DNA of 35,450 nt, taken from contig JAITCM010000090.1 of assembly GCA_031283085.1 (NCBI GenBank), positions 1 through 35,450 on the forward strand, written 5' to 3'. The DNA comes from Chitinispirillales bacterium. Lineage in GTDB: Bacteria > Fibrobacterota > Chitinivibrionia > Chitinivibrionales > Chitinispirillaceae. The position numbers and the translations under genes were made by a program. The first letter of the stretch is position 1, and each line of letters opens with the position of its first letter. The notes under the pieces were generated by a model that made no database searches, was not told the DNA's origin, and saw only the letters and a program-made list of their open reading frames with translations. This document shows, piece after piece, positions 7,791 to 15,646 of this stretch.

Positions 7791-7823
7791 GGAATCAGCG
7801 GGATTATAAGAATTACAGGATTA
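7791..7823. repeat. Short dispersed repeat, copy 2 (GGATTATAAG type)
   Basis: The stretch contains GGATTATAAG, AATTA and CAGGATTA, resembling 5224-5255. It sits between the DUF2905 gene and the MoxR gene, where no gene is visible (7751-7867). Confidence 0.5.
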
Positions 7824-7867
7824 AAAATATCTATCACTTATTACCATATTAAATCAAAGATACGATT

Positions 7868-8860
7868 ATGACGACAGACATCAGTACCGCCAATGACGCC
7901 CAAACGGCGAAGGAGCTTGCCGACGCCGTTTCCGCTATTAAGTCGGAGATAGCTCGGCGCGTCGTGGGTCAGACCGGGGTCGTGGACGACCTTTTGGCTT
8001 GTTTCCTCGCCGGCGGGCACTGCCTGCTCACCGGCGTGCCGGGGCTTGCGAAGACTATGCTTGTGCAGAGCCTTGCCCGTTGCCTCGACCTTGGGTTCAA
8101 CCGGATACAGTTCACCCCCGACCTTATGCCCTCCGACATTACCGGTTCCGAGATACTGATGGAGGACCGCGCCAGCGGGCGGCGCGAGTTCCGCTTTGTG
8201 CAGGGGCCCATATTCGCCAACATCGTGCTCGCCGACGAGATAAACCGCACGCCGCCCAAGACGCAGTCGGCGCTTTTGCAGGCGATGCAGGAACAGGAGG
8301 TCACCTCCTCCGGGGTAACGCACTCGCTGCCGCGCCCCTTTTGGGTGCTGGCCACGCAGAACCCCATAGAACAGGAGGGCACCTACCCGTTGCCGGAGGC
8401 GCAGCAGGACAGGTTCATGTTCTCCATAGAGGTCGGCTACCCCGACATGGACTCCGAGCTTTTAATTGCCCGCGACGCCGCCGATTACCGGAATGTAGAG
8501 TTGCGAGCCGTGGTGTCAAAGGAGCGGATAACGGCCTTCCGGGAGCTTACGAGGCGCGTCCCCGCCGCGGATTCGGTGGTCGCGGCGGCGGTGCGGCTGG
8601 CGCGGGCTACCCGGCCGGCGGAGAAGGAGTGTCCTGAGGATGTGAAGAAGTATCTGACGTGGGGGGCGGGCCCACGGGCGTCGCAGTTCTTGGTTTTGGC
8701 GGCGCGGGCTTTCGCGCTTTTAGACGGGCGGCCGGCGCCGGACGTCAAGGACGTGTACAGGGCGGCTTACCCGGTGTTGCGGCATCGGTTGGTGCTGTCG
8801 TTTCATGGGGATGTGGAGGGAGTGGGGGTCAACGATGTTATCGGGCGTTTGGTGAAGTAG
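7868..8860 (+). CDS. MoxR-family AAA+ ATPase
   Basis: The 330-residue protein is a MoxR-type chaperone ATPase. It has Walker A GVPGLAKTML (Lys62), Walker B IVLADEINRTPPKTQSALL, the pre-sensor stretch QEQEVTSSGVTH, sensor 1 VLATQNPIEQEGTYPLPEAQ, and the C-terminal lid with WGAGPRASQFLVLAARAFAL. MoxR proteins usually work with DUF58 and von Willebrand A-domain partners in envelope maturation or stress responses. No such partner is next to it: upstream is the ruv operon and downstream a convergent unrelated gene, so it is an orphan here. There is no strong ribosome-binding site; an AT-rich segment precedes the ATG. Confidence 0.9.
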   Translation: MTTDISTANDAQTAKELADAVSAIKSEIARRVVGQTGVVDDLLACFLAGGHCLLTGVPGLAKTMLVQSLARCLDLGFNRIQFTPDLMPSDITGSEILMEDRASGRREFRFVQGPIFANIVLADEINRTPPKTQSALLQAMQEQEVTSSGVTHSLPRPFWVLATQNPIEQEGTYPLPEAQQDRFMFSIEVGYPDMDSELLIARDAADYRNVELRAVVSKERITAFRELTRRVPAADSVVAAAVRLARATRPAEKECPEDVKKYLTWGAGPRASQFLVLAARAFALLDGRPAPDVKDVYRAAYPVLRHRLVLSFHGDVEGVGVNDVIGRLVK

Positions 8861-8895
8861 GGGCGGTCGGAGGCCCGCCCCCTGTAATCCGACAT

Positions 8896-9360
8896 CTACG
8901 GCGTCGCCAGCTGTTCGCCCCTTTTTAATAAAATTTCCGAGAATGCCGCCGGATTTCTCCGTACTCTGTCTATGCAGGCCGCGCCGCATACGTGTATCCT
9001 GCCGCCGCTGCAGTCTACGTACAGGTTGTTTTTGAGGCGTACGCTGGAACATACCGGACAGCTCTTTTGGGGGCCGGAGAAGGCCGACGAGAAAGACGGG
9101 CCGGAGCGCTTGCCGCGCGCGGAGCGTTCCTTTCTCTCACCGGATTGCTTCTCCGCGGTTTTTTTCTTCGCGCCCTCGTCGCCCACGGCGTCTTCCGAGG
9201 ACGAGGATGTTTCGCCGGAGCCGCTCTCGCCGCCCGCGGAGTATGGGCCTATGTCGTAAGACTCAAACCCCGGATACTCCGAAGACGAGTCTTGGGCGAC
9301 CGCGAACGTGAAAGCGGCCGCGCAGGCTAAGGCTATGGGCGCTACGGATATTTTCGGCAT
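8896..9360 (-). CDS. Secreted small protein with YHS/TRASH-like Cys motif
   Basis: The 154-residue product begins with a signal peptide (APIALACAAAFTFAVAQ; cleavage near residue 20-22). A low-complexity Ser/Glu/Gly stretch and a Lys/Arg-rich linker follow, then a compact C-terminal domain. That domain has CPVCSS, a CSGGRIHVCGAACIDRVRRNP segment (given here as CSGGRIHVCGAAC then IDRVRRNP) and a final helix. The arrangement C-x2-C, then a small sheet, then C-x3-C and F/R-x-NP resembles YHS/TRASH metal-binding modules, in which cysteines bind transition metal. The start at 9360 is decided by an AAAGGAG ribosome-binding site (about 9365-9371). The upstream in-frame start at 9405 lacks one and would bury the signal peptide. 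It is convergent with moxR. Confidence 0.7.
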   Translation of the reverse strand: MPKISVAPIALACAAAFTFAVAQDSSSEYPGFESYDIGPYSAGGESGSGETSSSSEDAVGDEGAKKKTAEKQSGERKERSARGKRSGPSFSSAFSGPQKSCPVCSSVRLKNNLYVDCSGGRIHVCGAACIDRVRRNPAAFSEILLKRGEQLATP

Positions 9361-9468
9361 TTTTGGCTCCTTTCGGGTGGTACGACGCTCCGGTGTCCAT
9401 ATCATTACATATAATATAATATACGCTTAAAATATTTAAAAATCTTTAATGACGCAAAGATTTTGAAT

Positions 9469-9497
9469 TTGAATTTGACTTTATACTATATTATACT
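9469..9497 (+). promoter_or_regulatory. Promoter candidate for CDP-sugar operon
   Basis: TTGAAT (9469-9474), a 17-base spacer and TATACT (9492-9497) lie about 40 bases before rfbF. The region is repetitive (TTTGAATTTGAATTTGACTT), so alternative -35 choices exist one repeat upstream or downstream. Confidence 0.6.
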
Positions 9498-9535
9498 TCA
9501 CGTTTTGCCCTGTATGTTTGGAGGAGAAGAATAAA

Positions 9536-10321
9536 ATGAAAGTGGTGATTCTGGCCGGCGGCCTCGGCACCCGCCTCTCCGAGGAGACCAAGTTGTTGCC
9601 CAAGCCCATGGTCGAGATAGGCGGGAAGCCTGTCTTGTGGCACATCATGAAGATTTACTCATATTTCGGATTCAGCGAGTTCGTGATACTCACCGGTTAC
9701 AAGTCGCATATTATCAAGGACTTCTTTATAAACTACTACGCCCGCTACTCCGACGTTACGATAGATATGGCGAATAACGCGGTGGAGTACCACAGCGTCA
9801 GGGCGGAGCCCTGGCGGGTGACGGTGCTCTACACCGGCGAACAGACCATGACCGGCGGGCGGTTATTGCGGGCGCGTGAGTTCTTGGGCGGCGAGAGGTT
9901 CCTCCTCACCTACGGCGACGGCGTGAGCGACGTGGACATTCCCGCGGTCGTAAGTTCCCACGAAGCCGCCGGCAAGCTCGTCACTATCACCGTCGTTAAG
10001 CCCGCGGAGCGCTTTGGCACCGTAGCCGTAGGCGGCGACGGCGTAGTAAGCGCGTTTCGCGAAAAACCCGACAACGGCGGCGTTTTGATAAGCGGCGGAT
10101 TCTTCGTCATGGAACCGGGCGTCTTTGACTACCTGACCGGCGGCGACGAAACGGTGCTTGAACACGAGCCTTTCGAGCGCCTGGCGGACGACGGGCAGAT
10201 GAACGCCTACAAGCACGTCGGTTTTTGGCATCCGATGGACACCCTGCACGACAAAAATATGCTGACGGATATGTGGACAAGCGCCAGAGCTCCCTGGGCG
10301 CGCTGGGAGAAGAGGCTATGA
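9536..10321 (+). CDS. rfbF: Glucose-1-phosphate cytidylyltransferase
   Basis: The enzyme makes CDP-glucose from CTP and glucose-1-phosphate, the first step towards CDP-linked dideoxy sugars of O-antigen or capsule. The 261-residue product has the nucleotidyltransferase opening MKVVILAGGLGTRLSEET and LPKPMVEIGGKP, then ILTGYKSHIIKDFFINY and a conserved LLTYGDGVSDVD containing the metal-binding Asp. Its length matches the family (about 257). The ATG at 9536 is chosen because GGAGGAG (9520-9526) lies before it; an in-frame TTG at 9518 would overlap that site. Its stop overlaps rfbG by ATGA. Confidence 0.94.
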   Translation: MKVVILAGGLGTRLSEETKLLPKPMVEIGGKPVLWHIMKIYSYFGFSEFVILTGYKSHIIKDFFINYYARYSDVTIDMANNAVEYHSVRAEPWRVTVLYTGEQTMTGGRLLRAREFLGGERFLLTYGDGVSDVDIPAVVSSHEAAGKLVTITVVKPAERFGTVAVGGDGVVSAFREKPDNGGVLISGGFFVMEPGVFDYLTGGDETVLEHEPFERLADDGQMNAYKHVGFWHPMDTLHDKNMLTDMWTSARAPWARWEKRL

Positions 10322-11397
10322 TAGATTTCTACAACGGCAAACGGGTGTTTGTCACCGGGCACACGGGCTTCAAAGGGGCATGGCTGTGCCGTCTCCTCGC
10401 GAGGGCCGGGGCGAGGGTGACCGGTTACGCCCTTGAGCCGCCTACGAATCCGTCGCTCTTTGAACAGGTGGGTATCGCGGACGGACTCCGCCGCCACGCT
10501 ATCGGCGACGTCGGAGATTTTGATATGCTCCGGCACGATGTTATGGGCGACGCGGCGCCGCAGATAGTCATCCATCTCGCCGCCCAACCGCTCGTGCGCG
10601 CCTCATACCGCGACCCGCGCAAAACGTACGAGACCAACGTCATGGGAACGGTCAACGTGCTCGAGGCCGTCAGGGACATCGGCACCGTCAGGTCGTTCGT
10701 AAACGTTACCACCGACAAGGTCTACGAGAACAGGGAGTGGTTCTGGGGTTATCGGGAGGATGAAAACCTTTGCGGCGGCGACCCCTACTCAAACAGCAAA
10801 TCCTGCAGCGAACTCGTCACGCACAGCTACCGCAAATCGTTCTTCAGGAGTACGGACGACGAATGCCTGACCGCGATTTCCACCGCCCGTTCCGGCAACG
10901 TGATAGGCGGCGGCGACTACGCTCAGGAGAGAATCATCCCGGATTGCGTAAGGGCCGCGACGGCGGCGAAGGAGACCGTCATAAGAAACCCGCATTCAAC
11001 AAGGCCCTATCAGCACGTTTTGGAGTGCCTGTACGGATATCTGTTGCTGGCAAAGACGCAGTACGAGGACCCGGACATAGAGGGAGCGTACAACTTCGGC
11101 CCTAACGATGAAAGCTGCGTGACGAACTGGGAGCTGGCCACCCTGTTCTGCAACGCCTACGGCCACGGCGCGTCGTGGCGCGCCGGCGAGAGCGGAGGTC
11201 CGTGCGAAGCCAATTTCCTGAAGTTAGACAGCTCAAAGTCAAAAACAATACTGGGTTGGAAGCCGCGCTGGGGCATCAAGACCGCGGTGGAAAAGGTCGT
11301 GGAGTTCGCGAAGGCAAACAGCGACGAAGCAAGGGCAGGGTGTGTGGACAGGCAGATCGACGAGTACCTTGAAGCGGCGGAGGAGGATTTACGATAA
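10318..11397 (+). CDS. rfbG: CDP-glucose 4,6-dehydratase
   Basis: This short-chain dehydrogenase/reductase converts CDP-glucose to CDP-4-keto-6-deoxyglucose using bound NAD. The 359-residue product (same length as typical RfbG) shows the Rossmann motif VTGHTGFKG (residues 12-20), the HLAAQPLVRASYRDP segment specific to this family, and the catalytic Tyr157-x3-Lys161 (YSNSK). It starts at ATG 10318 within the rfbF stop (ATGA). No 3-dehydrase (rfbH) or epimerase follows, so the pathway end product cannot be deduced from this window alone. The reading frame ends Leu-Arg-TAA; see the flippase entry for the odd junction. Confidence 0.95.
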   Translation: MIDFYNGKRVFVTGHTGFKGAWLCRLLARAGARVTGYALEPPTNPSLFEQVGIADGLRRHAIGDVGDFDMLRHDVMGDAAPQIVIHLAAQPLVRASYRDPRKTYETNVMGTVNVLEAVRDIGTVRSFVNVTTDKVYENREWFWGYREDENLCGGDPYSNSKSCSELVTHSYRKSFFRSTDDECLTAISTARSGNVIGGGDYAQERIIPDCVRAATAAKETVIRNPHSTRPYQHVLECLYGYLLLAKTQYEDPDIEGAYNFGPNDESCVTNWELATLFCNAYGHGASWRAGESGGPCEANFLKLDSSKSKTILGWKPRWGIKTAVEKVVEFAKANSDEARAGCVDRQIDEYLEAAEEDLR

Positions 11398-12803
11398 TAA
11401 AGCAACTCCTCTCGTTCTCTTACGGCGGCGTGTGCATGGCCGCGATATCTTTCCTCTCCACACCCATAATTACGTTGCTTGTTCTTCCGGAGGAGTTCGG
11501 GAAGGCCTCCGTTTTTGCCATTGCGTTGAATATTGCCTTCCAAGCCTGTCTGTTAGGCGTTGACGAGAGCTTCTCCAGGATGTTCTTCGAGAAGAAGAGC
11601 GGCGGCGAGAGGGCGGCGCTCGCTCGGCGGTGCCTCGCCTTGGCGCTAACCGCCACAATATCGGCGATATGTTGTTTTCTGCCCTTCTCGCGACGCATAT
11701 CGGTGGCGCTCTTCGGCTCTGATGATACTGCGGCCGTGCCGCTCTTAGCCCTGTGCCTGGTTCTATCTGTGCTGCACAGCTTCGCGACGGCTGTGGTAAA
11801 GATGCACAAGAGGGGACACCTCCTCTCTACGACGCAAATAGCCTACGCGTTGGTCAACGTCGCGGTAACGGTAGTATACGCGTTGTACGTGTCGCCCACG
11901 TTTCACGCCATAGTTTGCGGGACGGCGGCCTCACTGTTTGTATGCGCCGTAGCCTCTTTTCTATTCGAGACGCGCTTCTGGGCGCAAGCGCCGCGAGGCG
12001 CCCGTTTTGATATGGCCGAGGCGGCGGGGCTGTTGCGCTACGGTTTGCCGCTCGTACCGGCGTTCATCATCGCCTCTCTGTTTCAGGGGATGGATAAGAT
12101 AGCGCTGCGCGCCTACGCATCTTTCGAGGAGGTAGGCCTCTACGCCGCCGCGAGCAAGTTCGCTTTTGTCCTCTCGTTAATGCAGTTCGGTTTTTGCCTC
12201 TTCTGGCGGCCCACCTCCCTTGAGCGATATGAGGCCGACCGTAAAGACGTCCGCTTTTTCGAAAAAATATTCGAATACGCGGCCGTGGCCGTGTTGATAT
12301 CCGCGGGCCTGTTGCTGCTCTTGAAGGATGTCGTCATATACCTGTTGGCGCCCGCTTACAGGAGTTCCGTGATGATAATGCCGTTTTTGCTGTTCGTGCC
12401 GCTCATGGGCCTGCTGAGCGAGATTACGGGGTCGGGCATCAGGTTCAAAAAACGCACCGCCCTCTACGTAATTGCGGCGGCGGTAGGCGTTGCGGTTAAC
12501 TTTGCGGGAAACTACTGTCTTATTCCCATATTAGGCGCCCGCGGCGCGGCGCTCTCCACTGGGGCGGCGTACATAATATATTTTATCGTACAAACGCGGA
12601 TGGCGGGCCGCCTCTTTGAGGCGCGATACCGTATATACGGGACGATACCGGCGTTTCTGACGATAACGCTCTTTATGGCGCTGAATACCTTTTACGCCGT
12701 GCCGTGGTGGTGCAACGCGGCGCCTGTCGCGGTCGTCGCGTTGATACACAAAAGACTGGTAGCGGATATGGCGCGGGCCGGATTGCGGGAGTTTCGCAAA
12801 TGA
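11391..12803 (+). CDS. Polysaccharide flippase (Wzx/MOP superfamily)
   Basis: A polytopic inner-membrane protein of about 470 residues with 12-14 hydrophobic helices, predicted to flip lipid-linked glycan units. The conventional first codon is GTG at 11430, giving 457 residues, but it has no ribosome-binding site. The frame is open further upstream and reads IIKQLLSFSYGGVCMAA, the normal first helix of this family (KQLLxFSxGG). Immediately before that, GGAGG (11382-11386) precedes ACG at 11391. One base change (ATG) would create a start with ATGA overlap of rfbG, exactly like the other two junctions in this operon. I therefore annotate from 11391, with ACG as a rare start or a base error. The gene ends in ATGA overlap with the glycosyltransferase. 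Confidence 0.85.
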   Translation, partial: TIIKQLLSFSYGGVCMAAISFLSTPIITLLVLPEEFGKASVFAIALNIAFQACLLGVDESFSRMFFEKKSGGERAALARRCLALALTATISAICCFLPFSRRISVALFGSDDTAAVPLLALCLVLSVLHSFATAVVKMHKRGHLLSTTQIAYALVNVAVTVVYALYVSPTFHAIVCGTAASLFVCAVASFLFETRFWAQAPRGARFDMAEAAGLLRYGLPLVPAFIIASLFQGMDKIALRAYASFEEVGLYAAASKFAFVLSLMQFGFCLFWRPTSLERYEADRKDVRFFEKIFEYAAVAVLISAGLLLLLKDVVIYLLAPAYRSSVMIMPFLLFVPLMGLLSEITGSGIRFKKRTALYVIAAAVGVAVNFAGNYCLIPILGARGAALSTGAAYIIYFIVQTRMAGRLFEARYRIYGTIPAFLTITLFMALNTFYAVPWWCNAAPVAVVALIHKRLVADMARAGLREFRK

Positions 12804-13537
12804 TTCCTAAGACAATACACTACTGCTGGTTATCAAAAGACCCTATCCCGGAAAAAATGAGGCGGTGCATGGATTCTTGGAAAGAGAAGCTGCAAGGCTA
12901 TGAATTTATGTTATGGAACTTTGACCGGTTTGATATAAACGGCTCAATTTGGGTAAAACAGGCGTTTGAAGCCAAAAAATACGCGTTCGCCGCCGATTTC
13001 ATCAGGCTGTACGCGGTTTATCACCATGGCGGCATATATCTTGATATGGATATGGAAATAGTTAAGCCCTTTGACGATCTGCTGGACGCGGAGTATTTTA
13101 TGGGATATGAGAGCGACTTCAGCCGGTTTATAGAAGCCGGTTGTTTCGGGGCAGAAAAGCATTCGCCGATAATCGAAAATTGCCTGAATTACTACGATAA
13201 CCGCGAATTTATCACGTCGAACGGCCGTTATGATACGCTGATACTTCCGAGGATAATGAGGGAAGCGTGCGATAAAAACGTGACGGGTTTACACTTCTAT
13301 CCGCACGATTATTTTACCGCCAAGAGCTTTAAAACCGGAAAGGTTAACATAACGGGGAATACGTATTGCGTCCACCACTTCGCGAGCGGATGGTTGCCGC
13401 CGGCTCTCTCCGCGGCTTACAAAATAAGAAGAAAGATATTTTCATTGGTCGGCGACGGCATTGTATTTAAGGCCGTCGATTTTGGCGACTCCCTTTTGGC
13501 GAAGGTCTACAGGTTTCTTCGCCGAATCAAAATCTAA
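12800..13537 (+). CDS. Glycosyltransferase with DXD motif (Gly_transf_sug / GT32-like)
   Basis: The 245-residue protein opens IPKTIHYCWLS, then has SWKEKLQGYEFMLWN, the ADFIRLYAVYHHGGIYLDMDMEI block with the metal-binding Asp82-x-Asp84, and a HHFASGW motif near the end. These are the hallmarks of the OCH1/TcdA-like sugar-transferase family used in capsule and O-antigen assembly. The start at 12800 overlaps the flippase stop by ATGA; longer in-frame extensions lie inside the flippase gene. The gene is visibly more AT-rich than rfbF/rfbG, suggesting a different origin within the operon. Donor and acceptor sugars are unknown. Confidence 0.88.
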   Translation: MIPKTIHYCWLSKDPIPEKMRRCMDSWKEKLQGYEFMLWNFDRFDINGSIWVKQAFEAKKYAFAADFIRLYAVYHHGGIYLDMDMEIVKPFDDLLDAEYFMGYESDFSRFIEAGCFGAEKHSPIIENCLNYYDNREFITSNGRYDTLILPRIMREACDKNVTGLHFYPHDYFTAKSFKTGKVNITGNTYCVHHFASGWLPPALSAAYKIRRKIFSLVGDGIVFKAVDFGDSLLAKVYRFLRRIKI

Positions 13538-13639
13538 GCCTGTTTCGAGCCCCGGCGCCCGATATTGACGCCGATACTTTCCATATATTATATTATGACG
13601 GTTATCGGGGTAACTTTATCCGACGGAAGTCAGGCAGGT

Positions 13640-13678
13640 GACGGCGGAAATCCGCGGCTTTTTGCGTCCGGCGCCGTC
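13640..13678 (+). terminator. Nested stem-loop after the sugar operon
   Basis: GACGGCG (13640-13646) pairs with CGCCGTC (13672-13678). An inner GCGG/CCGC stem around AAAT is followed by CTTTTT (13658-13663). It lies about 100 bases after the glycosyltransferase stop and before an AT-rich promoter zone. The stems are short, so the terminator role is tentative. Confidence 0.35.
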
Positions 13679-13690
13679 CATAATGTATAT

Positions 13691-13719
13691 TTGTTATATT
13701 ATTAATTATACTATATATT
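13691..13719 (+). promoter_or_regulatory. Promoter candidate for the Rpn-family gene
   Basis: TTGTTA (13691-13696), a 17-base AT-only-rich spacer and TATATT (13714-13719) lie about 50 bases before the ATG at 13771. The ATG is preceded by AGGGGG as ribosome-binding site. Alternative -10 boxes overlap because the whole region is AT repeats. Confidence 0.5.
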
Positions 13720-13770
13720 ATTTATTACGCTGTCCCAAAACATCAACCCAAATAATATATAGGGGGCGAT

Positions 13771-14907
13771 ATGATACCGCCAAAAACTAAAAATACTGTT
13801 AACGCCGTAAAAAAGGTTACGAAAAAAGTTACAAAGGCCGCGAAAAAAAACGCGAAGAAAATCATAAAAAAGGCCGCCGAACGAGAGTTAGTCTCGTTTG
13901 ATTTCGCCGTAAAGTATTTGCTTCGCGGGAAGAGCGACTATGTGGTTCTAAGCGGCTTCCTCTCCGAGCTTATGGGCAAAAAGATTGAGGTTACGGGTAT
14001 TTTGGAAAGCGAATCCAACAAAGCCGACATTAACGACAAAACCACCCGCGTAGATTTGAAGGCGCAAATCAGCAACGGTGAACTCGCGGTATTTGAAATT
14101 CAGTTCCTGCGTGAGTTTGATTTCTTCGGCAAAGTCCTTTCCGGCGTCAGCCACGCGGTGACAGAGCAGGTTAAAATCGGCGGAGTGTACAATATTAAGA
14201 AAGTCTACTCAATAAATATCGCGTATTTTGACTTTAATGTTAAACGCGAATACCTGTTCACCGGCAAGTTTAACGGCTTTCACGGCGTCCACTATAAAGA
14301 CGAATTAATCTCGTTCGCCCAGGCCCGTACCCCGAAATCCAAAAAGCTGTTTGACATTCACCCCGAATATTACCTGATTTTACCGAGGATGTTCGATGAA
14401 AAGTTGCGTAACCGGTTCGACGAATGGGTTTACATCCTGAAAAACTCCGCAGCCCGCGATGATTTTAAAGCCGCCGGCATAAAGGAAGCTAAAACAAAAT
14501 TAGACTATCTGCGTATGCCGCCTGAGAAGAAGAAGGAGTACGAAAGATATATGGAAAACGTGAGAAGCGCCACCAGCGCGATACTCACGGCGGAAGGGGA
14601 AGGCATACAGAAAGGCCTGCGGAAAGGTCTGCGGGAAGGACGGCAGGAAGGCTTGCGGGAAGGACGGCAGAAAGGCCTGCGGGATGGTCTGCGGGAAGGA
14701 ATGCGGAGAGGTAAAACGTTGGAACGTACCGGTAATATCAAGAATATGCACGAGGTGGGCGTCCCTGTCGCGCAAATCGCGAAAGGTTTCAAACTTACAG
14801 AAAAGGAGGTCGGGCATATTCTATGCCTGCCGCCCGCGAAAAATCGAGCGCCGAGGAAAAACGCTAAGAAAGCAAACTTAGTATTTACGGCCAAAACCCG
14901 CGAATAG
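13771..14907 (+). CDS. Rpn / PD-(D/E)XK nuclease family transposase-like protein
   Basis: The 378-residue protein matches the Rpn/PF12784 family of recombination-promoting nucleases. Its core (about 41-240) reads FDFAVKYLLRGKSDYVVLSG, then DLKAQISNGELAVFEIQF with the catalytic pattern Asp95 ... Glu109-x-Gln111, and an AVTEQVKIGGVYN segment. These enzymes cut DNA and are linked to recombination or transposition, not classical DDE chemistry. Two features are unusual. The first 38 residues are almost entirely Lys/Ala/Val/Thr (repeats of KKVTK), and residues about 278-313 are a run of GLREG(R)Q/K-type repeats. The second pattern recurs in many family members as a coiled or collagen-like linker. 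A DUF-type helix-turn (VAQIAKGFKLTEKEV) follows. Confidence 0.82.
   Translation: MIPPKTKNTVNAVKKVTKKVTKAAKKNAKKIIKKAAERELVSFDFAVKYLLRGKSDYVVLSGFLSELMGKKIEVTGILESESNKADINDKTTRVDLKAQISNGELAVFEIQFLREFDFFGKVLSGVSHAVTEQVKIGGVYNIKKVYSINIAYFDFNVKREYLFTGKFNGFHGVHYKDELISFAQARTPKSKKLFDIHPEYYLILPRMFDEKLRNRFDEWVYILKNSAARDDFKAAGIKEAKTKLDYLRMPPEKKKEYERYMENVRSATSAILTAEGEGIQKGLRKGLREGRQEGLREGRQKGLRDGLREGMRRGKTLERTGNIKNMHEVGVPVAQIAKGFKLTEKEVGHILCLPPAKNRAPRKNAKKANLVFTAKTRE
14608..14706 (+). repeat. Short in-frame tandem repeats (KGLREGRQ-type coding)
   Basis: Units of about 12-24 bases built from AAAGGCCTGCGG and GAAGGACGGCAG variants are repeated within the Rpn-family gene. They encode Gly-Leu-Arg-Glu-Gly patterns with a periodicity of 4 residues. 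Because units are multiples of 3, copy-number change would keep the reading frame. Confidence 0.75.
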
Positions 14908-14944
14908 GCCCTAACCCACCGATAATATGGACGGAATCTCCGCT

Positions 14945-15646
14945 ATGGCGATTATAGACGTGACGAACCTCAGCCGTTCATTCGGGAAGAGCCGTATCCT
15001 CAAGGATGTGTCTTTGCGGGTCGACGAGGGGAGCGTTTACGGGCTGGCGGGGCTAAACGGCGCCGGGAAGACCACGTTGATACGGGTGCTTCTTGGGTTG
15101 ATACGGCGCTCCGGCGGGGGCGTCTCGGTGTGCGGGTTTGACCCGTGGCGGCATGAGCCGGCGTTTTATCGGATGGTTGGGGTTGCATTGGAGAGCGACG
15201 GGTTTTACGGGAACTTGGGGGTGAGGGACAATTTGCGGTTCTTCGCGGAGGCCAAGGGGATTCCGTGGGGGGACGCGGAGCGCTATTTCGGCGAGTATTG
15301 GGGGGGGACGGATATTTATGAGTCAAAACGCAAGGTTAAGTACCTGTCGCGGGGGCAGCGGGTGCGGTGCGGGTTGGCAAGGGCGTTTTTGGGTTGGCCG
15401 AAGGTTTATTTTCTCGACGAACCCACCGTAAGCCTCGATTTTAGGGCGTATGAGCATTTCAAGGCAATGGTGCTGGAGGCGAAGTCGCGTGGCACGGCGG
15501 TGCTTATCAGTTCGCACCAGTTGGGGGTTATCGACGACCTCTGCGACCGGGCCGGGTTGCTCGCCGGCGGGCGCGTGGAGGAGGTGGAGCGGCCGGGCGG
15601 CACGGCGTTTTCGGAGGCGATAATCTCCAAATACGGTGGTATCTAG
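14945..15646 (+). CDS. ABC transporter ATP-binding protein
   Basis: The 233-residue product is a standalone nucleotide-binding domain. It has Walker A GLNGAGKTT (Lys42), a signature variant LSRGQ (normally LSGGQ), Walker B VYFLDEPT and switch His in ISSHQ. The ATG at 14945 gives the family-typical MAIIDVTNLSRSFGK opening; an ATG at 14927 would add six residues. The closest general class is the CcmA/ABC-2 exporter type, which pairs with a separate permease, here the gene at 15757. The substrate cannot be inferred. The 3' end is partially duplicated 71 bases downstream. Confidence 0.88.
   Translation: MAIIDVTNLSRSFGKSRILKDVSLRVDEGSVYGLAGLNGAGKTTLIRVLLGLIRRSGGGVSVCGFDPWRHEPAFYRMVGVALESDGFYGNLGVRDNLRFFAEAKGIPWGDAERYFGEYWGGTDIYESKRKVKYLSRGQRVRCGLARAFLGWPKVYFLDEPTVSLDFRAYEHFKAMVLEAKSRGTAVLISSHQLGVIDDLCDRAGLLAGGRVEEVERPGGTAFSEAIISKYGGI

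Noticed and set aside
14599-14706. CRISPR-like array
   Set aside because: Repeats are coding, contiguous and without unique spacers; they encode GLREG-type protein repeats.
13771-14907. Insertion sequence with terminal inverted repeats around the Rpn-family gene
   Set aside because: No matching terminal inverted repeats or target-site duplication could be seen flanking the gene.
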